Positions 21,682-34,153 of a DNA stretch of 64,000 nt are shown here, piece after piece. The stretch is from positions 930,001 through 994,000 of the forward strand of contig JAQJZZ010000021.1 in the NCBI GenBank assembly GCA_030077755.1. The letters are read 5' to 3'. The notes beneath the pieces were generated by a model that saw only the letters and a program-made list of their open reading frames with translations, was not told where the DNA came from and made no database searches. Every line of letters begins with the position of its first letter. The stretch's first letter is position 1. The DNA is from Filosporella fistucella. Taxonomy: Eukaryota; Ascomycota; Leotiomycetes; Helotiales. The translations under genes and the position numbers were made by a program.

Positions 21682-24559
21682 ATTTTTGGCTGGTATTGAA
21701 ACTGGTAGGAGTGAAAAGACTGGTGAGAAGGTTGGTCATTCAATTTAGGTGCTGGAATTCCATTCTCTTTATACATGAAAAAACACTGGCATCAAACGCC
21801 GACTCGCCCACCTACCTCCGGAATACTCTCAGTGCGTTGATGCCAAGATGCGATCTGAATGATGAAGCATTGTCTAAATGAGCAGGTCTGGTCTTCCTAC
21901 ATGGTCTATCGTGCAAAGAGAAGAGGCACAGTTGATACTGATGTGCTTTTGGATGAGGCCCGAGGCAGCTTCGTGGCGAAGTATATAAATGGTGAGATAC
22001 TCGGACGTCGTTGAAGCTGTGCTAGGTGTGGCCATGGTGATACGACCTTCCTCATTCAAACTTTATCACCATGAGAGCGGCAAGTCCATACTCTACCACA
22101 TAGGGGGCAGGATCTTCAAACATTGGGTAGTACCAGTGCATTCATGACTCTGGATGCCCGGCTTGTGCAGGAACTATCTGCCCTGCCCATCTATATCGCA
22201 GGAGCGAGGAGAGATTAGATATTAATTCCGCATCAGATGATATGTGAGCATGCACTCTGATGTGTATTAGGACTTTCTGAGCCGCACTCGTAGGGTCATT
22301 GTAGAGAAACAGCCACGACTCTCAGCGTACGCAGTGGGGACGAATATATTGGGTGGTAAGGATGTGTTCCTTCTACTGAGAAAGAAACCTTGGCACTTTT
22401 TCTAATCCTGCTTGTTCCAAAACATCGGCGTATTGCCCATCAAGATCTCAGTCTAGTCTAAGAACGGGATTTGAGGTACAATTAAGGTGTCAATACGCAA
22501 TTTGGATACTTGTTTTCGCATGGCCGAGAAGGAATTAACGTCCAACGCAATGTGTTTGCATGGTTGTGGGACAGTGAGACTATTGGAATGGGATCCCAAA
22601 CAATCATTCAAATTTTGTAAACAGAAGCTTATCTCCTTACCACACCATAAAAGATGTCAATCCTTGTGAGATCTGGGAATTGAGCACACAAATGGTGATA
22701 GATGTCCACTCGGACAAGGTTGAATACGAAGGAGATGAGGCGGAGAATTTCTTCTTTGCTCCTTGTGCTGACCTGTGTACTGATGTAGAAATAAGTCCGA
22801 AGACCAAATTCCACATTCTACTTTGAGACTTTGAAAGCCTCATCTTGGAGTTAGCGCTATCTCCACTTCCAGGGGCTCACCTAACCACCTTCCTAAGGAC
22901 AGTGCATATGCCAGGTGATATTAGTATAATCGATCAATGCGGAGATATTAAGCGATCTGAGAACGTTTGTCGAAAGGTTTCTGACAAATTCTAAGAAACA
23001 TACAGTTCTCAAAGTTTTCCTATCCCGGAAAAAATTGAGTTCAGAAATTTTTTAGAGAGTATTTCTAGGTTTTCGTTACTCGACTTGGACCATGACATCT
23101 CTATGCAACCATTATCCTTCAACAAGCATTTCGGATCTGATCATCGATACAAGCTGTTCTTGGATATGCTTAAATTTGCCAAGCAAATTACCCAGAAAGT
23201 AAAGAGCCTTGCTCAGGTTGGGCACGGCTTTCTTCGAAGTCGCGAAGCTTCAAGGTCAGAATTGATAGATGCATCAAGAAGGAGTGCGAGATAAGCCTTT
23301 GATATGGTGCACCGATTCAGAAAATTAATTTATCAGAGTAGTGATTTGCTGAAACGGATGATGATCTTCGAGAGTTTCGTAAAATACTACCACAAAATAT
23401 TGTCGTAATTGTTTAATCCATTTGCGGACTCTCATAGGAAACGCGAAGAATCCGAGAGCGGAAAAAAATCAATATGATCGATTCGGAATAATATTATTCA
23501 TCATAATACAATGATACGAATAGAATGTTGAATGGTTGTGAGATAGTTATACAGCTGGGAGTACGTTGGTGAAACCAGAAATGAAAACTTGTAGACGAGC
23601 GGCTCCCAAGAGCGGCTCGAGCGGGTCATGTCACGTGTCATCGCGCTGAGATCCAGGCCAGGTTGCTTTACATCTCGAGGTATCAACGACACGGCATCAG
23701 ACCAAGCAGCAGTAGGACGAGTCTGCAACGTTCTCTCGAGCCGCAGACGCCTGAATCTTTGTGGTTTTCTTCCGCAATGAGTTTTACTCGCAACTCGTAG
23801 TCGATGACGATCCTGGCACGAAATGTCAGATGATATATTGCAAAATGCTTCTGTAGCGACGAAATCCGAACTAAGCTGCGGCAGACCGATGAGATGCGAT
23901 AAGAAGTACCAGTAGCTACTACCGTTTGGTTCTCACCAGGAAGAATCGATCAGCAAGCACAGAGAACATGGGACTTTGGGTGATCTCCTACGAGACACCT
24001 ACCTCGAAATACATACATCATACCAAGGGTCAGGTACAAGGCTCTCTTCTGGCTAACAGGCGAAGCAGGCCTCGGGAATAAAGTAACATCAATATGAATA
24101 ATTGAAAGCACATAAGGAGACACCCTTGCAGTGGCGGGTTGAGTGAGATGGGTCTTCTAGCAGCTCATCTTATGCACCGAATGCGACCGAATGTCTGAGG
24201 ATATACGGACGTTTATATGGTCATAAAAACGATCAATGCCAAGAACTTCAACACGCGCAAAAGCAATATCCAGATCGCCCTGTATTTCTATTCAATCACC
24301 ACGCTCACAAGTCAACCTCCTCGTCCTCCTACCAATCTTCAAGCAAATCAAATCAGGGTTGTCAATATGCAGAACCGGTCACAGTCGAATCAAGATTGTG
24401 CAAGAAAAAGTTTCTTCCTGAGCAAGCTAATGAGAAAGCCCGGAAGCTTGATATTCCCAAGGTGACTAGTACCAGACTTTCCGCCCAGAAGTACTTCGAT
24501 GCCTACAACAGGTTAGCAAGCTGTTTATCAGCTATGACAATATGAAATCATGATGCTTA
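21682..24559. other. Gene-poor region
   Basis: About 2.9 kb with many stops on both strands. Short coding-like stretches at 22629-22843 (minus) and 23040-23294 (plus) cannot be linked into a gene. A TCACGTGT site lies at 23631-23638. No repeats or terminal repeats were noticed by eye. Confidence 0.4.
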
Positions 24560-25410
24560 TCAACTGTGCCGTCTTTGTATGGCAGAGGACCTTTGCCGCC
24601 AATAACGAGGATGACATTCCTTACAATTCGGGCCACCGGGTTATCGGCGATTACGAACTGTGGTGGCTCTCAATGTGAACTGTCTCAGATTGCCCACACA
24701 TTCCCCAATCCCTTGACTTTAGAAGGTCATTTGGAGTGACAAATCCGTTCTGTTTGAGATACTTCACTGGCAAACATGAAAAGTTTGGGATTACACTCCG
24801 AACGTGGGAGAATACACATCTGCGATCAGCTTGTCATCACCCGAAATCGAGATTTCCTGTCGGCCATCAGCCAATTGAATTGCACTTTCCACCCTGGTAT
24901 TCAATTTGACTTCGATGTGCAGGTCACGAAGTTGCTGGGTTGCTGGAATATAGATCAGTTCAGTTTTCTGCACATATCGATGACAGAACGCCTACCAGAA
25001 TTATCTCCTTTGCTCTTCCATAGTCTGCGGCAAGCTCAGCAGCAATTCCAAACCCAGTAAACCCTGCTCCAGTCTTAAAACTCTTTATACCAACACCCAA
25101 ATTCCCTCTAGACTCCACCAGCTTGTCCAATAAACTCTCCTCCACGATCCCATCCTCCAAAGCCTCGGATGTCCTGAATAATATCGCGAGATCATACCTT
25201 TTTACACAGCTTCGAGAAATAAAAAGCTCACTCTCGACTATCTGTCTGTTTGAGTACCACCATAGTAATTGCTGTAAGGAAGGAAGCAGTGGAGGTCACC
25301 GACTCTGTAACGATGCCTTTGTGAAGCTTTGGAGCATCGACTTGTGTCCATACGGGGAGACCACAATCAGTTTACCCTGTCCATCTTCACCGTCATAAAT
25401 TTCTCAACTC
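24560..25410 (-). pseudogene. Decayed AIF-like FAD/NAD(P)-dependent oxidoreductase
   Basis: Pieces of a pyridine-nucleotide-disulfide oxidoreductase of the AIF/AMID type are recognisable in order but in different frames. Near 25050-25160: a degraded nucleotide fold with AGFTGFGIAAELAADYG, where family members read GxGPTGVExAGEL. Near 24790-24950: LRDLHIEVKLNTRVES followed by DDKLIADVYSPTFGV. Near 24730: LKQNGFVTPNDLL, and near 24620: NPVARIVRNVILVIGGK-GPLPYK, matching the C-terminal part of the family. The frame breaks directly after TFGV (GTG TAA before ATCCCAAAC). The first Gly of the nucleotide motif is lost. Boundaries are approximate. I regard it as a relic, not an expressed enzyme. Confidence 0.7.
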
Positions 25411-26532
25411 TTTCTTATTTCCAAGATTGTTGCAGCAATATACTGTGCCTATTTTGAAAAATCCACAGAGAGAAGAGGCTGTTGATCTAGTGATGGGAGA
25501 ATGTCTGTTGATCAGATCAACAATTCAATTTCAGTAAGAACCACTATCTGCATCCCATGCGCTTCAAGTGACAGGCTGCATGCTGTAGAGACACGAAGAG
25601 GTCTACTTCATCAAATGCATTACAGCGGATGCAGGGTGATCTTTACACGTGACCGGCTCTCGGCAAAAATAGGGGTTCAGGAATGCGTTGTTCCAAACCT
25701 GGGATCTTTGCCCATGACAAGTTGAAATCAACACCCCAGAATCCACTTGCAATCAACAATCATGTCAAGCGAAGTGTCATATCCAATCTGAGGGACAATC
25801 CTGAACCCACCTTTCCCGGCAATGCTTCGGGACCTACACCATGCTGGAAAGGTTTGGAAATCATTCCACTAGTTCTAGAGATCGCACGCAATTCTATACA
25901 TTTTCTCCATCGTGTGCATTTTCCAAGACCTTAAATAGATCCTTAAAATCGAGGACTGCACTTTTGGTGGCTTGTACACGGTGATATCGTCAAGGTTGTG
26001 CAATGTTCCCCACGAAAGATAATCTGAGATAGCCATGCAAGTATCGTTGACTTGAGAGACTCCTATCTGAAGCGACGGAAGAGCTGGGAGCAGCTGAAGA
26101 TCGTGGAAATAATTCGCCAAACCGCCTACATCTATGGGCGTGGCTCCCATCATGAGTACTGTTGGAATCTTCTGTTAGAAGGGTTGCATAAAGATTCAGA
26201 CATGTCATATCTGAACGCATGCAGCCTCAAAAACTACTCATGCTTGCAGCAGCAAGAAGCAAATACTAGAGTGGGACACCCATCAAACAATTGGTATGCC
26301 AATGGAGTTGATTTCTAGCCGCTCTCCAAGAAAAATTGCGCCACGGCTCAAAATCATTTGCTGTCGCTTTTCGCGTGGCTTTTATGCCGCCTTGTCACAC
26401 TCGCTAAATATATTCAGCTTCTTCAGCCTCTTAAAAAAAGAGCATCCCTTCTGCAAGCCGTCCTGTATAGTTTAGCTATAAGAGAATAATATTGTCCACG
26501 GACATGAAATATGTTAGCATTCTTCTTTTGCG
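25411..26532. other. Intergenic region with an unexplained open frame
   Basis: On the minus strand 25875-26153 is open for 92 codons, but I could not assign it or find flanking exons. Otherwise nothing. Confidence 0.3.
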
Positions 26533-28254
26533 ATGTCACAATATGGCATGACGGCGGCTAATTGCCTCAAATTTCCTGATTTGCAACCGAATCCAGATAT
26601 CTCGGGCATTGGAGTAATGTTTATCTCCAATGGGTGAACACATGGCTAACGTCAAGTAATAGGTTCTAGTCGCCTTTATGACTACTGCATACCTGACGTT
26701 GTTGTGCTGCATTACTAAATACATTCTGGACCACAAACGAGCAAAAGCGCAATTGAGTCCCAAGCTTGATCGCTGGGCCTTTGCTCTGGGTGCAGCAATC
26801 GTAAGCTTCAGCGATCAACAGGTCATAACTGGTATATCCATTATAATTGGAGGTCTTTCTCAGTTACAATGGGGAATCGCCGTGTATCATTGGCAATCGG
26901 TGGTCAACCTTGCCTGGTTCTCTACAATCACCCATCTCATCACGCTTACCGTCCTACGAGACGAGGTTCGGAAAAATAAAGCCGTCAAGATCTTTCGCAT
27001 CACTGGAATGGGTATACTGATCATGATGCTCATATCCGTCATGACCCCGATTGGTTTTGTGGTTTCAGAAGGCAATCGCATCCCGAATGCTTTTCCGGCT
27101 TGGTGTCTTTACCAACGTGATATTGAATGGGCACAGGACAGCGAGCGTTTCGGACGGGATTTCAACTGGTGGTATGAACTTTTCGCTATAGGTCTCCTCC
27201 TATACAGTTTCTTGACACGGGTTGCACTTCTCCTCTCCAGCCGACATCCCGCAGATCGACCTTGGAGGGCAACCGAGACAGCATTGGACAACTTGCAGCA
27301 GAAGGCAGCCAATACGACAGGTCCCAGGCGAGTCGTCATTCTAGTTGGATATAAACTCACACATTCTGTCTACGCAATGATGGTTACTGGAGATGATATG
27401 TATCAATCTAAGGCTTGGGAGGTAATGAGCTGACATACTCAAAATGACAGCTCATTGATGCTAATAGTGTCCAGGTTACATGGTTGACATGCGCTATTGC
27501 ATGGGGAACTTTGCGGATATTCATATCACGAGAAGGCATAATCTCGTTGGGGGAGTACAGTAACTTGCCACCCGAAGTTTTGAGCCAAAATAGTACTTGG
27601 GGTTTCGGGCAGGTCGTCGCACTAGCCCTGCTAATGATACCACTTGTAACTTTCTTCGGTTAGTAGCCACACGTTACTGTTCACTACTACATCTCCCCCA
27701 AAAAACTGGCGCTCATTTCTCTTTACACAGGAGCATATTTTTCTGACGAGCCGATTCCAACTATTTATCAGCAGCCTAGCTTGTCTCAGTTCCCTGTCCC
27801 CCTCCTTGGTCAAGCGATGATTCATCCTCTCACCCAAATGAGGCAGAACCTATGCTCTAATTTTTGGTACAAGAAACTGCTTGCACTATGGTATTTCCTG
27901 TCTTTAGCTATAGCAGCTGATTTACTATATTCTTTCCCTGCAGGCGGGGGTATCTATACCCTTGGCAATCCGCAAGACTTTTTGTTTAACACACTACAGT
28001 ATACCTTTTGGGTTGCCCTTAACCTCGGTATCCTGTGGTTGTCGACTCTGATCCTGCTTGACGAGGACATAAAACGAAAATGGCAGGCATGGCAGCTTGG
28101 GGCAATTCTGTCACAAGAACATACTGCATCAGTCCTATCTTTCATATTGATCCTATGTCTGATTTGCATTTCGGTGTTATTTGATGTGCTGATTGAATTC
28201 CAATGGCAGCTGCGGCCAGGAATCCCGCGGTTGGAGGTATTTCAAGATATTTGA
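26533..28254 (+). CDS. Multipass membrane protein, fungal family of unknown function
   Basis: Four exons (26533-26613, 26663-27421, 27475-27658, 27731-28254) give 515 aa with about seven to eight hydrophobic segments. The pattern QPNPDISGIG at the N-terminus, then FSDQQVITGISI, YHWQSVVNLAWFSTITHL and a later GFGQVVALALLMIPL, recurs in a widespread family of filamentous-ascomycete integral membrane proteins without known function. All introns (49, 53, 72 bp) keep phase and rebuild these motifs. The C-terminus is uncertain: a GT donor at 28237 and AG at 28289 would replace the last five residues by a 23-residue tail ending at 28361. Nothing links it to the neighbours. Confidence 0.78.
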
Positions 28255-28907
28255 GAACCCGAGATGACAGACTGAATATCATGGCCAAGGACATTGAATG
28301 TCCACCTTTCAAGTATCCGACATCTAGGCCAACTGCTGCCCAGATCAACGAAGAAGCATGAAGTCAGAAATTCAGCTGGAACCTAAGCGGGTTCGTACCA
28401 ATGGCAGGAAGATACGGTGTTCATTCGTCTCCCTGGTAGGTGAACCAAGCGCAATACTACCACCTGCCCTATGAATTCAACATCTGACTTTTACAGCTGC
28501 CATGTTCGAAAAGCCATGTTCAGAAGAGTGAACGGGGCATGCTTGAGAATTAGGAAGAACCGGAAATACGAGAAAGTACTTAAAGCTCTTCAACTCGAGG
28601 GAAACTGGTCACACAAGAGATTTTGAAAGATGTTCAAGAGGTCCGGATTTGTAGATCTTGTAATAGCCACACTACATGGCACACCACTTTGCTGACGAAC
28701 TTCCAAATTGATTGATCTGTTGGGAAAAGAGAACGTTCATGTGACTGCAACTCTCACGGTATTGAAAAAAGCCAAAGGAAAGAGTGTATGTGATCTTCTC
28801 TCAAATTTCTATTCTCCCGCTCCCTACAAAATCGAGCTTTTGCCTGAACGCCAGTTGCGAGAAATACCTCGAAATCCCAATTTACTGAGCAAAGCATGTA
28901 CATTCAT
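28255..28907. other. Intergenic region
   Basis: Convergent 3' ends. Short plus-strand frames resemble no known family. Confidence 0.4.
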
Positions 28908-30024
28908 CTAAACCAGGAGAACACTATAAAAGTTAACACCATATTTCAATAGAACACCAGAGCAGGTATACATACGCATTCACGCAACCATCATTCTCGC
29001 AATTATTCGTAATTTGTGCCCATCTACCCCAAACCACCTTTCCACCTGCAGTGACCAATCCCAATTCACTGACGTTGACTTCGATGATGGTACCTTTAGT
29101 CAAGACGCCGAGTTGGGTATACATTGGGTTTTGAGGATTCTTCTTGACGCTGATGATTGGTAATTGGACTGTGACGCCGAGTTCGGGATGCTGTACTATG
29201 TTAAAGATATGTATGGGAGGGAGAGGGGAAGACAGACTGTAACATTGGCTTTCTTGTATCTGAGACCCATGGGGCGGATAAATCGCTCGTATTTGACAGG
29301 ACGACGCGTGAAATCTGGGCCGACGAATGTAGGTTTGGTGATCATACGTTTCCATCCTGTTTTTCGTTAGTTAAACCCCAATCCACCAAGATGGTGAAAA
29401 ATACCCTTCTTAGCGGTCTTCTTTCCAGTCTTCACAACTTTGAACATCTCTTCCTCAGCAATACCCCTAACCTTCGGCAATGGCACCGAGAACTTCGCAG
29501 CTTTCTCATTCCGCTTATTCTTGACTATCCATTCATCAGCATCGCTCCAGATTATCCATTTCTTCCCTCATCCAATTAAAGGTGATAACATACTCGCACT
29601 ACTCAGCGCCTTCGCATTCGTAGGATTTGATCGATCGAGCAGATATTGTGGCAGTGGTGTACTAGATGGCTCCGCCGGTGCAGAAGATTTCACGTTCCGT
29701 TCCTCGTGCGCCTTGATCTGTTTCTTCATCTGGATCTTCTCATGATGGCGTTTCTGCTGGTATAGTTTTGCTCTCAGACCCGTGAGTTTCTGCGCATTCT
29801 CAGACTCTTTGTGACCCTCTCTCGCCTTCTTCTTTCGGGCTCGCTCTTCGTGATCCAGCTATTTTTGTGTTAGATTGTGTATCGGAATTTTTGGTTCGGT
29901 GGTCGGCAACGTACTCTTCTGCCGTGGAGTTTCCTCCATCTTTCCATGCTATTATGAAGTTAGTCTTGCATCTTGGGATATCTAAAGAAGATTTTGGAGA
30001 TACATACTACTCATTTTGAGGCAT
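28908..30024 (-). CDS. NSA2: Ribosome biogenesis protein NSA2
   Basis: Nucleolar factor for 27S pre-rRNA processing in 60S subunit maturation. Seven exons (30008-30024, 29915-29948, 29594-29858, 29405-29524, 29238-29356, 28976-29190, 28908-28923) give 261 aa, the same length as the yeast protein. The read-through is nearly family-identical: MPQNEY start, [20 protein letters not shown], the basic middle, [31 protein letters not shown], and the C-terminal VLLV encoded by a 16-nt last exon. Introns are 47-69 bp. Highly conserved housekeeping gene, so the model is reliable. A perfect TCACGTGA palindrome lies 117 bp upstream of the start. Confidence 0.96.
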
Positions 30025-30590
30025 TGTGGTGAGTTGTCGTTGTGGTTGATTGCTGCACTGCGCCCGCTTTAGAGAAAATGTCGAAAAGTTCGTGATGCAC
30101 TTATCTTATCGGGTCGCCGCTTCTTGCCTTAGGCACTACTTCACGTGATACTAAAGCCGCGAGAGAGTCATGTGACTATTATCTCCTAGCAGATAGGTAG
30201 ATATCTTTCAATTTTTATGGCTACTTTGAGGTATCGGACCCGATAGGAGAGCAATACTGATGCTTATCAAAATCTATCATCATTGTCCTTGCACATTGAT
30301 ATCCAATCTTGCGGTTACCACTATGAGAAGGTCCCGCACTTTTGAATTCGTTTTGAGTGTGGAGTACTCGTTGTGAAGGAAAACAAGTGGGTGACGGAAA
30401 TAAAGCTCCAAATAAGTAGACTATTTGAAAACGAAGCGTATGAGGAATTAGGATACTTCTAAATTATAATTTCTCGTTCAAACATTTAAACAGTACAAAG
30501 TGGTATATTAAAACTCAAAAATCCATCTGCAATGTATAAAAACATGCATAGTCATATCTCATAGCCTAACCTAGATACAAAACCTCAACC
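30025..30590. other. Intergenic region upstream of NSA2
   Basis: Promoter of NSA2 and 3' flank of the permease. TCACGTGA at 30141-30148. No gene seen. Confidence 0.45.
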
Positions 30591-32433
30591 TCACGACTCA
30601 CTATTCACACTCTCCCCCTTCTCCTCTCTAATCTTCTTCTCTACCGCCTGTTCCACCCCTGGATTCTCATCCAAAATATCATCAATCGTTCTCACCGGTC
30701 CTGTGAAGAAGGTCTTGCCTCCAAAGCCAGGAACATAGTAGTATACTACACAGAACACTAATACGAATCCCAGAACTGCTACTGCGTAGTTCATTTCTTG
30801 AGCATTAGGATCGGGGTAGACTGGGAAAAGGAGGAGGATGAAGATAAATGTCATCCAAGCCACGGAGTATACGGCTGAGATGTAGGAAAGTGTGTTGCCC
30901 ATATACCATACGCCGGGAGTAAAGTGACGGAAACAGAGGCGTGCGACAAGGGGCATGCAGTATGCGAAGTAGAGGCCCATGATTGCGAGGTTAAAGATGG
31001 AGTTTATGGCTATGGTGTTGACAAGCATGAGGAGGCCTTCAGCGAGTGAGCAGAGAGCTACGAAACCGACTGCGCGCGCGGGGGTCTTGTTGGCGGAGAG
31101 GACACGCAGGAAACCGGAGCCTGGGAGACCGTGGTCTTGTAGGAATTAGATTTGTAGTTCTTCCATTAGCGGAGTTAGGGGAGAGCGCGCATACCTCTAG
31201 CAAAAGCAAAAGTCTCTCTCGAAGCAGCGACCATCAAGATCGAACAATTGCAAATAGAGCTGAACCACAAGAAGACCAATAGGGCGATACTCCCGCTCTT
31301 TCCCAGACTATTAAACGCAATCTGTGCAAACGGTTGTCCTAGAGGCGAAGTCACAATCGAAATCACATCTGGTCCCATACAGAAGGCAATCGTGATAATG
31401 ACTGCCCATCCCGTGATCGTTGCAGTAACCAGTGAGGAAACCATTGCGAATGGGACGGCTTTTGCGGCATTACTAGCTTCTTCGGCGATGGTAGCGCTAG
31501 ATTCGAAACCAGATACGACCCAGACAGGAGTAAGGAACGAGAGCATGAATGCCCATCCGTCGTTAGTCCAGAAACTGGTGTTTTCGAAGTCTGCGAAAAC
31601 AAAATGTGCGCTGTTCATGTACTCTGATGGTGTAGCTGCTGCGAGGGCAATGATGACTGCTAGGAGCATAGCCAGTTGGACAAAGATGTAGAAGGCATTT
31701 AGTTTGTTGAGGAGAGCGGTTGGTACGCAGGTCATGGCGAATGTGAGGATGGTTGTTGCTGCGAACATGCCATAGTTGTGGTATTTGTTTGCGACGAAGA
31801 CGGAATCTGTGCCGATTGAACAGGTTGCGCCTAGAATCAGGGTTGCTGCGTAGATAGTGGAGGCATAGATGGAGATGTAGCCTAGGACGTTCATGTATCC
31901 TCTGTGTCGTAATCAGTCTTTGAACATGAGAAGAAGGTGTGATACATACGCAAGCCAGCACATGAAAGCTCTCTGTCTCTTAGGAGTAAGCCTTGCTACC
32001 CACTAAACATTGTCAGTAAAACTTAAACAATTCCATAGATGAATCTTACATAGTATAAACCTCCAGACGTAGGCATACTACTCCCCAGCTCTCCCAAACT
32101 CATTGCGACAGGTATCAACGACAGACATCCTACAAAGTACGTCCATACCATACCCACACTCCCAGCACTTCCCAAAGAGAAGACAATTGATTCTGCAATA
32201 GCAGGCGCAATTCCCATAGCACCAAAACTCTGTCCAAAAACTGTCAAATATGAGAACTCTCTCTTCAATTCAGCCCGGTATCCTAATGTAGCCAGCAATT
32301 GATCATCGGCACTGATATATTCTGTACTTCCGGCCTCCATGCCTAGCACGGCCTGAGCCTTCCGCTTCGTATCATCGCGGGTAATGGAGTTTTCCTTGCT
32401 CTCATCTTCGGGGTAGCTAGGTTGTGGAACCAT
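30591..32433 (-). CDS. Amino-acid/GABA-type permease (APC family)
   Basis: Plasma-membrane importer of amino acids, choline or GABA. Four exons (32050-32433, 31950-32002, 31195-31901, 30591-31135) give 562 aa. A polar N-terminus of about 75 residues (ending near the LGYRAELKREFSYLTVFG motif) precedes about 12 helices. Family marks are ELGSSMPTSGGLYYWVARL across the first splice, YASTIYAATLILGATC, SSATIAEEASNAAKAVP, and FARDHGLPGSGFL with ANKTPARAVG. Introns are 47-59 bp. I chose the ATG at 32433; further in-frame sequence upstream begins only with TTG. The substrate is not readable; Uga4/Hnm1-like members share this architecture. Confidence 0.92.
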
Positions 32434-34153
32434 TGTGAGGTTTGTCGACTGAGCGCTGGATCTTTGTCTGGGAGAAAACGCTGCTCTCGGCTTGAACGTA
32501 GGTGGATATGATGGGATGAAAGGTCTCCAGGTTTGATTACGAGCCAGCAAGAGCTTTCTTTTGGGATCCAGGAACTGGGGAAGAAGACTTTCTTATTGTA
32601 GAAGCAGCTTATGCCCAGAGCTCTAGACTGTCCCGATAAGCAAGTGAGACCCGGACAGGGATGATGATCTAGCATGTCATGACTGTAGAATTATGCTCGC
32701 TGCAGATGTCTTACGGGATGGTTACAAGCAGCCTTTACAGCACATTCCCTTCTAGTGATGGTGATACACCAATTAGGGGTGAAATATGAAGATAAAGCCA
32801 GGGCGCCTTGTCACCCACGAGAAAATTCTTAGTGAGTGAGATAAGCGATCCGGGACTTTTGGAAGCTTGTTAGTGGTCGACAGGTCCTGATAAGGGAACA
32901 TTCCAGGGGTTGCCCGCCTGGCGAACGGCAACTAATTTGATAGCGGGAGCTATCTTTCAGTGGCTAATGGACATGACATAGCATAAGACGCAAAAGAATC
33001 GCATAAGATGACTTCGTAATAGTAATAGCATTATCAGACTACAAAATCCATTGCAAACTATCCACCGCAAAATGCAATGCAAATACTTCGGGACTGATAG
33101 TACTTGGAACAAGCGGATCTCCCTGCAGAGACTTCGCTGCAGAAGAAGAAAAAACCAGCCTCTCGGCGCGGGAATTATGGGGTTTGGATGCACAGAGAAC
33201 AGATGCCCAGCCTGCATCAGTCGACTTTGACGAGAAACTATTCTGTAAAAGTCCCACGTTTTCATGCAGCTCGCCGTGCGGGAGGTACGCCTCGGTGCTG
33301 CTTACGGGTTTGACCATACAATTCGTTGGTCGTGGACCGGGCCCACCGGAAATGATCTCCTCGAGTATTTTCCAAGACGCAAACGAAGCTTGAAATAACC
33401 TTCAACCTCTACTGCATCCAGCAAAGACTCTCGAGGGAATTTGCTTCTCGAACAGCACCGTTCGAAACTTACACTGGCCAAGCTTCCTATGCCTGACTGT
33501 ATCTGCAGCCATGTGCTGGAGCTCTGATTTGGCAGTTCAGCGACCAGAGCTGTCTTGGTCGGAAGACACGGGGTGCAGGTAAGGTCGCATTCGAGGCGTT
33601 CTTTATCAGTTGGGAAGAATGAAGAGCTTCCGTATAATTATGCGTAAAGCACGTTCTCGATCATGATAGTTGCTTGGTAGACGGCAAAATAATGAAGTGA
33701 AGGAATGGAAAAGGATTTGGAACGAAGAAGCAAGTCTATAATGGCGGAATGTAGTTTCTATGTGTCAGCAAACACGACAACCACGTGGGAGCAGACCATG
33801 CGCTGGAAACCAAAAATAGCTGTATATATAAATTGCGAAAAAGTAAAGTGCTGTTATGCAGTTGGTTTCTGATATGGGAATAATATTGTCTCATCTCTAG
33901 CGAGGTAGTTGCTGGAATCATGTGATACGTCATATGTGCCTAGGTATTCAGCAGAAGGGTATTTCATATACGTGAGACATAGATGCGTTATATTTCCAAT
34001 AAGACCCCAGCGCCATTTTCAACCCTACCGCTAAGTGTTCAAATTAACGCCCCGAAACAGAGCGCGACTATCTGCTCGATTTTGCGGTCAGATTGAAGCT
34101 CAACTCGTGACAAAAGTTGAGTGCCCATTGCACATTCCACCAATGTACCTGAT
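32434..34153. other. Intergenic region with a coding-like minus-strand stretch
   Basis: A frame at 33039-33400 (minus) is open for about 120 codons and has protein-like composition, but I find no family and no clean flanking exons. The rest appears non-coding. Confidence 0.35.

Noticed and set aside
28237..28289. Extra 3' intron in the multipass membrane protein
   Set aside because: It keeps phase but lacks a good branch site; kept only as an alternative C-terminus.
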